NCBI RefSeq assembly: GCF_030814135.1
Contig: NZ_JAUSUQ010000002.1
Span: 294,146-358,145, forward strand
Direction of reading: 5' to 3'
DNA: 64,000 bases
Origin: Caldalkalibacillus uzonensis
Lineage (GTDB): Bacteria > Bacillota > Bacilli > Caldalkalibacillales > Caldalkalibacillaceae
A program made the translations under genes and the position numbers. The notes under the pieces are model-generated. The model did no database searches. It was not told the DNA's origin and worked only from the letters and a program-made list of their open reading frames with translations. Shown in pieces: positions 51,718 through 60,665 of the stretch. Position 1 is the first letter of the stretch. Each line of letters begins with the position of its first letter.

Positions 51718-53796
51718 TTACGTTTGACAAGAAGCGGAAATATGCTCAAGCTTAGTTTTAATTACATCCAGGATCAGAGAGCCAATAGTTGTAATTCGGC
51801 TGCCTTGTCCTCTCGTCCCGGAATGAATCAATCCTAGTTCACGTAAAATTTCCATTCTCCTTCTAACCTGCTGGTCTGTTAAGGGGAACCCAGCTTTTCT
51901 GGAATAGTGTACAATCTTGCCTCTCCCGACACCTACCCGGTTTTGCTTTGCCTGCTTCAAACAAGAGAGGACAATGTAGAAATCTATTAAATCTCCTTCT
52001 TTTTCAAGTAATTGAATATATTGCTCTTCCGAGAAGTCAATATGATCACTTATTTCCTTAAACTGTTCGGGAAGATCATTAGTCGTGATTTGATTACCCT
52101 CCATCACACTGGTCATGTACTGTACCACACTGATCAATTCTCTGATGTTACCCGGCCAATTGTAATTGATAAGTTTGTCCATCACATCCTGCTCAAGATG
52201 AACTTGCGTCGAGCAATATTCCTTGATAAAGTGGTCAATCAGAAGCGGAATATCTTCCTTTCTTTCCCGCAACGGAGGAACACGAAGAGGCAGAACAAAT
52301 AAGCGATAATACAGATCCTTGCGAAACCATCCCTGTTCAACCATTTCTTTTAGATTTTGATTGGTTGCTGCAATAACACGTACATTCACGGGAATGACAC
52401 GGTGTCCTCCTACTCTCATAACCTGCTGTTCCTGTAGAACCCTTAGCAGCAGGGCCTGTAATGATGGGGATGCATCACCTATTTCATCGAGAAAAATCGT
52501 ACCGTTATGGGCTAATTCAAAAAGTCCCGGTTTTCCTCCTTTTTTCGCACCTGTGAACGCACCATCTTCATATCCGAACAATTCACTTTCCGCAAGCGAT
52601 TCTGGAAGACCGGCAAAATTAACAGGCAAAAACGGACCGTTTCTTCGGTTTGAAAGATTGTGAATGGAATGGGCGAACAACTCTTTACCCGTTCCGCTTT
52701 CTCCCACAATCAATACGGTACGATCCGTCTTGGCAATCTTCTTTAATATTTTAATGGTTTCTTCGAGAGGCTTGCTTTTTCCGATAATATGTTTCAGCGA
52801 GTATTGTGCAGACAATCCTTTTTCTTGCAATTCTTTTCTAAGGTCCTGCTCAAGTTTCTGTATCTTGGTTACGTCCTGAAAAACAGTCATCACGCCCTGC
52901 TTACCCTGACCAATTTCAATCTGCCTTTTGTTGAAAACCAAATGCTTTCCACCTGTGGAATAAAGCGTGTTTTCCTGATTTTTTTTGGATTTGTCAAAGA
53001 TCTTAAGTTTAGGAAATACTTCTTGGACCGGCTTTCCGATCATCTGCTTATCAGATAAATGAACATCAAGAATATGACGGGCAGCCTTATTCACCTGAAT
53101 GATATGACCCTTATCGTCGGTAGCAACAATCCCGTCGTTCACCATATTAAGAATGGCATCTAATTGATGATTTAATTGGTTCACATAAGTCAATGTGTTG
53201 AATAGGCCGCGGCTTAATTGCACAATCTCTGCCACGTATATATTGGCTTCCTCCACATCAAGGTTAAGCCTCACACCGATTTCAACAATAGTGGAGAAAT
53301 CAATGGGCCGAATCCCTATGTCAATCACTTGTTCAATTCCCGGTGGAACGAGCTCCAAACCCGCTGGGGTAATCGCGACTTTCACATCATGTATCTCTTG
53401 TATCTCACGCATTGTACGTTTATTTCTCGGTGAATAAGGAATCATGTCCAAATCAAAACCAAGGTTCCTTAAGATATTGATCGTCTCCCTGGCAGTTTCA
53501 ATCATATTGTTGACAACCAGACATTTAGTACCGGCAGGAAGCGCAACCAGTTCCTTCAACTTTTTGATATTTATAGTTCTCCGTGCCACAACTAGCTTGT
53601 CTTGGGGAAGTTCCCTGCCTTTGATCACTTCAGGTGAAGAAGCCAATATGAGATCAGCAACTGACTCGTAATTACCGTCAAAATCGTTCAACAGTTCAAT
53701 TGAATTCTGAAAATAATCGTGAAGCTGCTGCGCAAAAACTTTATAGGTTCTTCCTCTTTGATCTTTAGTCACCAATAGGATTTTATACGAACTCAA
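51718..53796 (-). CDS. Sigma-54-dependent activator with PAS domain
   Basis: 692 residues. The N-terminal ~200 residues resemble the sensor part of PrpR-like activators. A PAS domain (NMVNDGIVATDDKGHII near residue 218) follows, then the AAA+ domain: Walker A VGESGTGKELFAHS near 370, GAFTGAKKGGKPGLFELA near 423 contacting sigma-54, and Walker B GTIFLDEIGD. The C-terminus has a winged-helix-like segment (SRKAGFPLTDQQVRRRMEIL near 630) instead of the usual Fis-type helix. Starts at a TTG (53796) after GGGGGGAT. It lies upstream of, and reads toward, the peptide operon it probably activates. Confidence 0.9.
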   Translation of the reverse strand: MSSYKILLVTKDQRGRTYKVFAQQLHDYFQNSIELLNDFDGNYESVADLILASSPEVIKGRELPQDKLVVARRTINIKKLKELVALPAGTKCLVVNNMIETARETINILRNLGFDLDMIPYSPRNKRTMREIQEIHDVKVAITPAGLELVPPGIEQVIDIGIRPIDFSTIVEIGVRLNLDVEEANIYVAEIVQLSRGLFNTLTYVNQLNHQLDAILNMVNDGIVATDDKGHIIQVNKAARHILDVHLSDKQMIGKPVQEVFPKLKIFDKSKKNQENTLYSTGGKHLVFNKRQIEIGQGKQGVMTVFQDVTKIQKLEQDLRKELQEKGLSAQYSLKHIIGKSKPLEETIKILKKIAKTDRTVLIVGESGTGKELFAHSIHNLSNRRNGPFLPVNFAGLPESLAESELFGYEDGAFTGAKKGGKPGLFELAHNGTIFLDEIGDASPSLQALLLRVLQEQQVMRVGGHRVIPVNVRVIAATNQNLKEMVEQGWFRKDLYYRLFVLPLRVPPLRERKEDIPLLIDHFIKEYCSTQVHLEQDVMDKLINYNWPGNIRELISVVQYMTSVMEGNQITTNDLPEQFKEISDHIDFSEEQYIQLLEKEGDLIDFYIVLSCLKQAKQNRVGVGRGKIVHYSRKAGFPLTDQQVRRRMEILRELGLIHSGTRGQGSRITTIGSLILDVIKTKLEHISASCQT

Positions 53797-53933
53797 CCAA
53801 ATCCCCCCTAAAAATAGACCCTAAATTATTTTTTATTTTAATATAAATATTATTTGAATTCATCGTCATTTTTTGTTAAATATTAAAGCTAGACATGAAA
53901 AAACTCCCCAGTAATCTATGTACAGAATCCCCC

Positions 53934-53971
53934 AAAAAAACTGATCCTGAGGTGCCCTCACCTAGGATCAG
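53934..53971 (-). terminator. Rho-independent terminator of the SSS symporter operon
   Basis: CTGATCCTGAGGTG and CACCTAGGATCAG (53941-53971) pair over 13 positions with one bulge, followed on the minus strand by TTTTTTT (A run 53934-53940). It ends the operon 60 bases past the symporter stop. Confidence 0.88.
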
Positions 53972-54030
53972 CAGTTTAATGATCAATACATTTTTTGATT
54001 ATTGATTGGAGGGGATATCGCGGTTGCTCC

Positions 54031-55578
54031 TTATGAAGTGAACGAGGACTGATTGGTTGAAGAATTTTTTTCTGGTCCAAAAAGTTTCTCCACATGTTCT
54101 TTGGGCATTGGCTTGGTCAGCAACGTGACCACAACCATCACAAAAGAAGCTATAAAAATGGAATAACCCGCGGCAGCAAATGGATTTCCATACACTTCAA
54201 GCCTTGGAATCATATCTCGATATATCAACCCGTAGGAAATTACCCCAACAATAAATGAGGCTACCGCGCCTTGCTTGTTTGCTCTTCGCCACAAGGCACC
54301 AATGGCTAGGGGACCCATCAGTCCTGCCATCATGCCCCCAACACCGATCCACAAGAATATCGCCAAGGATTCAGGGGGATTGTATGACATCCATACCCCC
54401 AATAAGATTGTTCCCACCACAGCCACGCGTCCGATGATCAGCGCATTCCGTTCCACTTTCGCTTCATCAGTTTGGTTTTTGGCAAAAGTTTTACGATATA
54501 AGTCATTAGCAAAAATCTGAGAGAAGGATACAATTAATCCGTCACTGGTTGATAAGATAGCGGACAAGACAACGACCGCCAACAATGCAGCCACAAAAGG
54601 AGGAAACAGTTCCTTGAACAAGGCAGGAATAACCTGATCAGCATGGGAAAGCGGTTCGTCCAATACGGCCAGTCCCAATATACCCCCCAAGGCCATCATG
54701 GGCAATACGGCTCCGGCAATGACACAAAACATGAGAAACACTTTCAACTGGCGGCTGTTCTTTAAAGCCAGAAATTTATTCCCCAAGTGTGGCAAAACCC
54801 CAAACGGAATATGGGCGATGAAGAGCAAGAAGGCGAGCCAAGCGCTTCCATAAGTGGGATGTTCCGGAATAAATAAAGTATCCCAGCCAGCAGTCGGATT
54901 TTTGGCCTTAACCGCTTCATTGACGGCCGTCATGCCTCCCCCGCTGACACCATAACCAGTGAGAAACATGAACAGTACGAGCAAGGCAATGCATAACATT
55001 AAGAAGCCTTGTACGGCATCCGTTAAAATATCTGAGTGAGAGCCACCCATTGTCAGGTAGATGCACAGTACAATCGCCGTAATCCATACAGCCACAGTGT
55101 AATCCAAACCCATCATGGTCTCAAACATGATTGCGGCGGCAACCAGCTGAGCCACGATATAATAGATCAATAACAAGGACAAGATTGCCAGTCCAACACG
55201 CAAAAATTCACTCTGATAACGCTCACCCACAATTTCGGGGATAGTCCGGTTGCCGAATTTGTCCCCCATTAATTTTACCATCCGGGCGGTAAGTAACATT
55301 CCACCATATATGCCGATCGGATAGAGGATAGGATACCATAAACTTGCAAATCCCAAGCTATAGGCCTGCCCCGGCATGCCCATAAAGGTTGAACCTGACG
55401 CTGTAGTTGCCACCACGGCCAACCCGAGCACAATCGGGCCATAACTAGACCGGGCCGTCGCAAAATCGTCTGCATTTCTAGTTCTCCTCATCCCAAAGTA
55501 ACCGAAATAAATCATTAAGCCAATAAACAACACCATTAAAACCCATGACCAAATGGCAACGCTTTGCTCAGCACCCAT
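54031..55578 (-). CDS. Sodium:solute symporter (SSS) family transporter
   Basis: 515 residues with about thirteen membrane segments. Family segments: GPIVLGLAVVATTASGSTFMG near residue 40 with the sodium-binding Ser/Thr, LTMGGSHSDILTDAVQG near 180, and STSDGLIVSFSQIFANDLYR near 355. It imports an organic anion or other nutrient with sodium. GGGGAGG precedes the ATG at 55578 (the ORF is open 12 codons further). It lies 47 bases after a 37-codon membrane peptide gene and is the last gene of the unit headed by the zinc alcohol dehydrogenase. Confidence 0.93.
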   Translation of the reverse strand: MGAEQSVAIWSWVLMVLFIGLMIYFGYFGMRRTRNADDFATARSSYGPIVLGLAVVATTASGSTFMGMPGQAYSLGFASLWYPILYPIGIYGGMLLTARMVKLMGDKFGNRTIPEIVGERYQSEFLRVGLAILSLLLIYYIVAQLVAAAIMFETMMGLDYTVAVWITAIVLCIYLTMGGSHSDILTDAVQGFLMLCIALLVLFMFLTGYGVSGGGMTAVNEAVKAKNPTAGWDTLFIPEHPTYGSAWLAFLLFIAHIPFGVLPHLGNKFLALKNSRQLKVFLMFCVIAGAVLPMMALGGILGLAVLDEPLSHADQVIPALFKELFPPFVAALLAVVVLSAILSTSDGLIVSFSQIFANDLYRKTFAKNQTDEAKVERNALIIGRVAVVGTILLGVWMSYNPPESLAIFLWIGVGGMMAGLMGPLAIGALWRRANKQGAVASFIVGVISYGLIYRDMIPRLEVYGNPFAAAGYSIFIASFVMVVVTLLTKPMPKEHVEKLFGPEKNSSTNQSSFTS

Positions 55579-55625
55579 GTGATCCTCCCCTTTTTTACTT
55601 TTATAACTAATCAAAATGCCTTATC

Positions 55626-55739
55626 TTAGGATTCGTCTTCATGGTAGTTAAAACGAAACCAGTCTGTTTTAAAAATGAGGAAGCCTAATATTACCCATGA
55701 ACCTAGAATCAACACGGCTGCCCACTGTAACACATTCAA
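55626..55739 (-). CDS. 37-residue symporter small accessory membrane peptide
   Basis: TTG at 55739 with AAAGGAGGTGG upstream, 37 codons, TAA at 55626. One membrane span (VLQWAAVLILGSWVILGFLI) then a charged tail ending NYHEDES. The TTG overlaps the stop of the previous gene (TTGA), so translation is coupled. It lies directly before the SSS symporter. Tiny single-span proteins next to SSS transporters are known as symporter small accessory proteins; its action on this symporter is inference. Confidence 0.78.
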   Translation of the reverse strand: MNVLQWAAVLILGSWVILGFLIFKTDWFRFNYHEDES

Positions 55740-56359
55740 GATTGCCACCTCCTTTCACCATTCAAGTTGACATTGAACTCTTCCATCTTTTTCTCCAGCC
55801 AACCAGGATCTAATCCTGGGATCGTGTTCACCTCTCCATCAGTACCGGTAAGCGCTTCCAAAACAACTATTTTACTTTTAAATTTGGAATTAGCCAAAAA
55901 TACGTAATAAGGAAGGTACACCACCTGTTCCCGGCTTAATTCATAACGTGGAGCCTGAAGGGGACGCATAGCTCTGTACACGACATTTTTTAGGCAGCGC
56001 CTCTGCTCCTCGTTAACTTCCTCAGCTGTCACTTTAACCGGTAATACAAAAGCCGGGTCGATCTGCTGCCGTTTATTTTCAGGCCATATCTCTGTCTGGG
56101 CGGCTAAAGCCGTGCGTCCATTGACGCCAACCCGGATTAAGGCTTTGGCGTCTTTGAAGATGTACCGCGGAACGATGACTTTCCATTCTGAAAAAAAGTA
56201 AGGGTAATAGAACGTAAATACATACTTAATCTGCGGATCGGATCGTTTGAACCAACGCAAACGGGTCCATCTCTGTAGAATTCGTTGTCTTGCTTCATCT
56301 ACAGAAAAGCCTTGTGAGGCCACGTCAATATGCATCTTTTTATCTCGTGCCGGAAGCAC
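55736..56359 (-). CDS. Protein of unknown function next to the symporter
   Basis: About 207 residues, not recognised. No signal peptide or membrane span; basic and aromatic-rich (FKRSDPQIKYVFTFYYPYFF near residue 35, VIVPRYIF near 63). The C-terminus ends in an amphipathic stretch. Start is uncertain: GGAGG is eight bases before a GTG at 56359, but touches the GTG at 56368 and ATG at 56365. It lies 50 bases after the zinc alcohol dehydrogenase and overlaps the accessory peptide, so it belongs to this transport/oxidation unit. Confidence 0.75.
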   Translation of the reverse strand: MLPARDKKMHIDVASQGFSVDEARQRILQRWTRLRWFKRSDPQIKYVFTFYYPYFFSEWKVIVPRYIFKDAKALIRVGVNGRTALAAQTEIWPENKRQQIDPAFVLPVKVTAEEVNEEQRRCLKNVVYRAMRPLQAPRYELSREQVVYLPYYVFLANSKFKSKIVVLEALTGTDGEVNTIPGLDPGWLEKKMEEFNVNLNGERRWQS

Positions 56360-56418
56360 GAACATCACCTCCTTCCCCTTTGTCTAAACATGTTTGTTAG
56401 CCGTGTGTAAACAGTAGC

Positions 56419-57504
56419 TTATGACATGACAATGGATGCTCTGGTCACCTGTCGGCTTGCTGATTTATCCAGAGCGTCTTGAATATTTCCAAATTCAAAC
56501 TCGGCATCAATCATTTTTTCAAAAGGGTATTTATCAATTGTTTTGGATAAAAAGTTAAGGGCTTTATGCAGATACCACGGTTCATAACGTACAACAGGTA
56601 AAATCATAATCGATTTCCTCGTCAGCAGTCCCGGATCAAACGCTGTTATTTGTCCGGGCGATACGTTACCAATAGATACGTACCTTCCTCCAGGTCTAAT
56701 TAAGTGAATTCCCTCACTAAATGCATCGGGTACGCCACTTACCTCTAACCCTACATCGGCTCCCTTTCCGTGAGTCAACGATCTGATATATTCCGCTCTT
56801 TTTTCCACCGTATTATACTCATTTAAATTGATTGTATAATCAGCTCCAAAGTCTTTGGCATGTTTTAAACGCGTTTCCACACTATCAATGATGATCACAG
56901 TGGCCCCGTGCTCTTTGGCTACCGCAGCCGCATTAAGACCCAAACCACCCGCTCCCTGAATAACAACTGTTTCGCCGTATGTCAGCTGTGCTTTGCTCAG
57001 TCCGTAGTATACCTGAGACAGTGCACAATTCGCACTGGCAGCAACTATGTCAGGAACGTTATCCGGCACTTTATAGAAATATTGATTAGGATGTACATAA
57101 TAGTGTGTCGCAAACGAGCCATGAAAGTGAGGTTTGTCTACGGGTGATTTATTCCAGAAGTAATAGGCATTTTCACATAAAGGAAACTCTCCTCTTAAAC
57201 AAGCTTCACATTTCCGGCATGTTTGATAATAAACGGCGGCTACCCGATCTCCTTCCTTGATTAGCTGACCGGCATAATCTGTTTCCACTCCCTCACCTAT
57301 ACGAAGAATGCGTCCTACCATTTCATGCCCCAGAACACCCTGCTTCTTGGTAGGATGATGGCCCCGCCAAATATGCAGTTCTGAGCCACAGACATTCGTA
57401 CGTGTCACTTTAAGTATCACAGCTCCCCTTTCCGGATAAGGAATATCGTACTCCTGATACTCCATCTTCATTGGCTCAATCATTGCTGCTACTGTCCCCT
57501 TCAT
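56419..57504 (-). CDS. Zinc-dependent alcohol/polyol dehydrogenase (MDR family)
   Basis: 361 residues. Catalytic zinc ligands are Cys39 (TNVCGSELH) and His60-Glu61 (LGHEMVG), and the structural zinc loop with four Cys is at YQTCRKCEACLRGEFPLC near residue 93. The NAD motif is GAGGLGLNAAAV near 189. It oxidises a secondary alcohol or amino alcohol (threonine or sorbitol dehydrogenase-like). CAAGGAGG precedes the ATG. First gene after a sigma-54 promoter at 57545-57560, so expression depends on the activator encoded divergently at 57.7 kb. Confidence 0.92.
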   Translation of the reverse strand: MKGTVAAMIEPMKMEYQEYDIPYPERGAVILKVTRTNVCGSELHIWRGHHPTKKQGVLGHEMVGRILRIGEGVETDYAGQLIKEGDRVAAVYYQTCRKCEACLRGEFPLCENAYYFWNKSPVDKPHFHGSFATHYYVHPNQYFYKVPDNVPDIVAASANCALSQVYYGLSKAQLTYGETVVIQGAGGLGLNAAAVAKEHGATVIIIDSVETRLKHAKDFGADYTINLNEYNTVEKRAEYIRSLTHGKGADVGLEVSGVPDAFSEGIHLIRPGGRYVSIGNVSPGQITAFDPGLLTRKSIMILPVVRYEPWYLHKALNFLSKTIDKYPFEKMIDAEFEFGNIQDALDKSASRQVTRASIVMS

Positions 57505-57544
57505 ACGTCTTTCCTCCTTGTTTTTATACTCATGAAATTATATA

Positions 57545-57560
57545 GCAAGATTGATGCCAA
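57545..57560 (-). promoter_or_regulatory. Sigma-54 promoter of the alcohol dehydrogenase-symporter unit
   Basis: Minus strand TTGGCATCAATCTTGC with the GG and GC elements exactly ten bases apart. It lies 41 bases before the dehydrogenase start. Confidence 0.82.
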
Positions 57561-57599
57561 AGGGAATTGCTTATCATGCTTGTAATCCTGTTATCTAAT

Positions 57600-57615
57600 A
57601 TTGAAAATTTTCAAT
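57600..57615. promoter_or_regulatory. Candidate activator site ATTGAAAATTTTCAAT
   Basis: Perfect 16-base palindrome 40 bases upstream of the sigma-54 promoter and 90 bases before the activator gene start. Probable binding site of the divergent activator (inference). Confidence 0.55.
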
Positions 57616-57705
57616 ACCTTTAGTAAAATATTGACTAATAACATTGTATTATCACAATACAAATTGCTTTTTTGCAATCTTCACTCTACATGGGAGGGGA
57701 AATCT

Positions 57706-59070
57706 TTGAAAACAACAATAGAACAAGTAAAGCCATTTTTCGAAGCTTGCCAAGAGGGCATCTATATTGCTGATCACAATCTTGTTAGTTTGTATGTTAA
57801 CAAAGCTTATCAACGTTTAACCGAAATGTCCCCAACTGAGCTTATAGGTAAGAAAACGACCCAACTGGTCGAAGAAGGTATTATCTCTGAATCGGTTTGT
57901 AAACTTGTTCTTGAGTCCAGATCTGAAAAATCAATTTTGCAAAAGTTTAAAAGCGGAAAATTATTATTAGTGACAGGAACACCATTATTTGACGACCAAC
58001 AGCAGTTAAAATATATTGTTGTGACAGCAAGAGATGTAACTGAGTTGAATCGTTTGAAGAATGAATTGGCGGAGACGAAGAAGCGGTCAGAGATGTATTT
58101 AAGAGAGTTAAGCAACTTAAAAAGTCAAAGTATCCGTAACGTAGAAATCATTGCCGAGAGCCCGGAAATGAAAGAACTGTTGGCAACTGCCTGCCGGATA
58201 GCTCAAGTTGATTCACCCGTTCTTATTCTAGGAGAATCTGGTGTAGGAAAAGAGATACTGGCTAAGTTTATACACTATTCCAGCCCGCGGCAAAATAAAC
58301 CTCTTATTAAGATAAATTGTGGCGCAATCCCTCCTCAACTGTTAGAATCGGAGTTGTTTGGGTATGAACCAGGCGCATTTACTGATGCCAGAAGAAACGG
58401 TAAACCTGGAATGTTTGAACTAGCAAACCAAGGTACCATCTTTCTGGACGAGATCGGAGAGCTTCCTTTAGAGTTACAGGTGAAACTTTTACGAGTTTTA
58501 CAAGACTTTGAAGTAACTCGCATAGGGGGAACTAAGCCGATCAGATTAAATATCAGGGTTATCACTGCAACAAACAAGCCTCTCGACGAAATGGTGAAAA
58601 CACAATCCTTTCGTGAGGATTTATATTACCGTATCAATGTGGTACCACTACACATTCCCCCCTTGCGTAAGCGTAAGGAAGATATATTCCCGCTCGTTAG
58701 ACAAACCCTGGAGAAATTAAATAAAAGATACGGGAAAAATAAAAGATTCTCACTGAGGGCATTGGAACAGCTAGAAAATTATCAGTGGCCTGGAAATGTG
58801 AGAGAATTACAAAATATTATTGAGAGATTATTTGTCATGATAGATGAAACAGTTATCGATGTTCAGCACTTACCATTCAAGCAAACCCAAAGTACACAGC
58901 AGGGGACATTAAAAGAACAGCTGGAAATGGTAGAAAAACAAATCATCTTGACAGCCTTAGAAAAACATCACACCATGCGCAAGGCAGCACAGGCTTTAGG
59001 GATTGATCCGTCCACCTTAACAAGGAAATGTCAGAAACTTAAGATTAACTGGCATATTCTTAACAACTAA
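57706..59070 (+). CDS. Sigma-54-dependent activator with PAS domain and variant GAFTDA loop
   Basis: 454 residues from a TTG at 57706 (GGGAGGGG upstream); the ORF is open 35 codons further. A PAS domain occupies about residues 8-125 (ACQEGIYIADHNLVSLYVNKAY), then the AAA+ domain: Walker A LGESGVGKEILAKF near 174, GYEPGAFTDARRNG near 227 and Walker B GTIFLDEIGE. The sigma-54 contact loop reads GAFTDA where most members have GAFTGA. A Fis-type helix-turn-helix closes the protein (RKAAQALGIDPSTLTRK near 428). It is divergent from the alcohol dehydrogenase unit, whose sigma-54 promoter it probably serves. Confidence 0.92.
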   Translation: MKTTIEQVKPFFEACQEGIYIADHNLVSLYVNKAYQRLTEMSPTELIGKKTTQLVEEGIISESVCKLVLESRSEKSILQKFKSGKLLLVTGTPLFDDQQQLKYIVVTARDVTELNRLKNELAETKKRSEMYLRELSNLKSQSIRNVEIIAESPEMKELLATACRIAQVDSPVLILGESGVGKEILAKFIHYSSPRQNKPLIKINCGAIPPQLLESELFGYEPGAFTDARRNGKPGMFELANQGTIFLDEIGELPLELQVKLLRVLQDFEVTRIGGTKPIRLNIRVITATNKPLDEMVKTQSFREDLYYRINVVPLHIPPLRKRKEDIFPLVRQTLEKLNKRYGKNKRFSLRALEQLENYQWPGNVRELQNIIERLFVMIDETVIDVQHLPFKQTQSTQQGTLKEQLEMVEKQIILTALEKHHTMRKAAQALGIDPSTLTRKCQKLKINWHILNN

Positions 59071-59126
59071 AATCAGTATTCCCCCTAAAAAAACCTTCTT
59101 CTTTAAGTTAAAATGTAGCAAACATA

Positions 59127-59181
59127 GAGAAAGAAGATTGGCGACCTTATAGTCGCCACAACCTTTTAGTTTTTCTTTCTC
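59127..59181. terminator. Nested bidirectional terminator between activator and livF
   Basis: Inner stem TGGCGAC (59139-59145) / GTCGCCA (59152-59158). Outer stem GAGAAAGAA (59127-59135) / TTCTTTCTC (59173-59181). T-rich sequence follows on both strands. It separates two convergent genes. Confidence 0.75.
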
Positions 59182-59246
59182 AAACGAATGTGTGTCTCAT
59201 TTTCATAATACCACCTAATATTTACATTTGTAAATTTTCAAAGCTA

Positions 59247-59951
59247 TCATATCCCTAAATACGCATTGCGAATCTCTTCACTATTTAATAATTCTCTTGA
59301 TTCGCCAGAGATCACAATTCTCCCATGCTCCAGAACAAAAGCCCTAGAAGCCAGTTGCAATGCTTTATGCACTTGCTGTTCCACTAGCAAAATGGTAACA
59401 CCCTGACCATTTATCTCCTTAATTTTCTCGAAAATTTCCTGAACAAGGATCGGCGCTATACCTAAGGACGGTTCATCAAGCAACAGCAATTCAGGCTCAG
59501 ACATGAGTCCGCGTCCAATGGCCAGCATTTGCCGCTCCCCTCCCGACAATGTACCAGCCATTTGATTTTTGCGTTCATACAAGCGCGGAAAAATTTCAAA
59601 GATATGATCTATGTTTTTTTGAATATTTTGTCGAGCTCTCTTATTGTATCCTCCCATTAACAAGTTTTCATACACACTCATTTCAGGAAATACACGGCGT
59701 CCTTCTGGAACATAGGCGATGCCTTGCTCAACAATATGATGGGCTTCAGCTTTCATAATGCTTTCACCCCGAAAAGAAATCTCCCCTTTTTTTTCTTGAA
59801 GCAGTCCACATATGGATTTCAGAGTTGTGGATTTTCCGGCACCATTACCCCCGATCAGCGCTACAATCCCCCCTTCCTCAACTTCCAGGGATACATCCCA
59901 TAACACTTGGACGCCATCATAAGCTGCAGTTAACGCTTCCACTTTAAGCAT
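59247..59951 (-). CDS. livF: Branched-chain amino acid type ABC transporter ATPase LivF
   Basis: About 234 residues. Walker A LIGGNGAGKSTTLKSICG near residue 33, signature LSGGERQMLAIGRGL near 135 and Walker B LLLLDEPSLGIAP near 155, all in the LivF form. It couples ATP hydrolysis to uptake with LivG. The start lies inside the end of livG: ATG 59951 has GGGGGA eight bases upstream (ATG 59957 is closer). Last gene of livKHMGF on the minus strand. Confidence 0.94.
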   Translation of the reverse strand: MLKVEALTAAYDGVQVLWDVSLEVEEGGIVALIGGNGAGKSTTLKSICGLLQEKKGEISFRGESIMKAEAHHIVEQGIAYVPEGRRVFPEMSVYENLLMGGYNKRARQNIQKNIDHIFEIFPRLYERKNQMAGTLSGGERQMLAIGRGLMSEPELLLLDEPSLGIAPILVQEIFEKIKEINGQGVTILLVEQQVHKALQLASRAFVLEHGRIVISGESRELLNSEEIRNAYLGI

Positions 59952-60660
59952 AGGCATCTTCCCCCAAATAAGCTTTAATCACTTCAGGATCTGCAGAAAC
60001 CTCTTTCGGTGTACCTTCGGAAATTTTTATCCCGTTTTGCAAAACAACAATGTAATCGGCCATGGACATCAGGGCTTTCATAATATGTTCAATGATAATT
60101 ATAGTAACACCACTTTGATTGATTTTTCGTGTCATTTTCACTGCATTCTCGACTTCTTTGGTTGTTAATCCTCCCAATGGCTCATCAAGTAATAACACTT
60201 CAGGAGACGTGGCCAACGCACGAGCCATCTCTAACCTTTTTAAGTTACCAATTGATAAATCACTGGCCTTTAAGTCTGTGATATCTTCGATCTCTGTCAG
60301 TTGGATCACTTCTTCGGCCTTCTTTCTGGCTTCTTTGATATCTTTGGATTTGCTTAGTGCGCCAACCAATATATTCTCTTTAACCGTCAACTTTTTCAAG
60401 GGTTTCACAATTTGAAATGTCCGGGCAATACCTAAATGACAAATCTTATTAGGTTTTAAGCCAGTGATCTCTTGTCCCTTAAAGAAAACAGTGCCACTGG
60501 ATGGAGGCAAAGCTCCAGCTATCATATTAAAACAGGTGGTTTTCCCTGCTCCGTTTGGCCCAATCAGACCAAGAATTTGTCCTTCCTTTACTTCGAAAGA
60601 AACATCTGATACTGCCTTTAACCCTCCAAACTGTTTGGTTAGCTTTTCCACCTTAATCAA
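59944..60660 (-). CDS. livG: Branched-chain amino acid type ABC transporter ATPase LivG
   Basis: 238 residues. Walker A LIGPNGAGKTTCFNMIAG near residue 32, signature LSIGNLKRLEMARAL near 136 (the SIG variant typical of LivG) and Walker B VLLLDEPLGGLT near 157. Partner of LivF. Starts at a TTG (60660) with GGAGG ten bases upstream. It overlaps livF at its 3' end and begins 5 bases after livM. Confidence 0.94.
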   Translation of the reverse strand: MIKVEKLTKQFGGLKAVSDVSFEVKEGQILGLIGPNGAGKTTCFNMIAGALPPSSGTVFFKGQEITGLKPNKICHLGIARTFQIVKPLKKLTVKENILVGALSKSKDIKEARKKAEEVIQLTEIEDITDLKASDLSIGNLKRLEMARALATSPEVLLLDEPLGGLTTKEVENAVKMTRKINQSGVTIIIIEHIMKALMSMADYIVVLQNGIKISEGTPKEVSADPEVIKAYLGEDAYA

Positions 60661-60665
60661 CTTTC

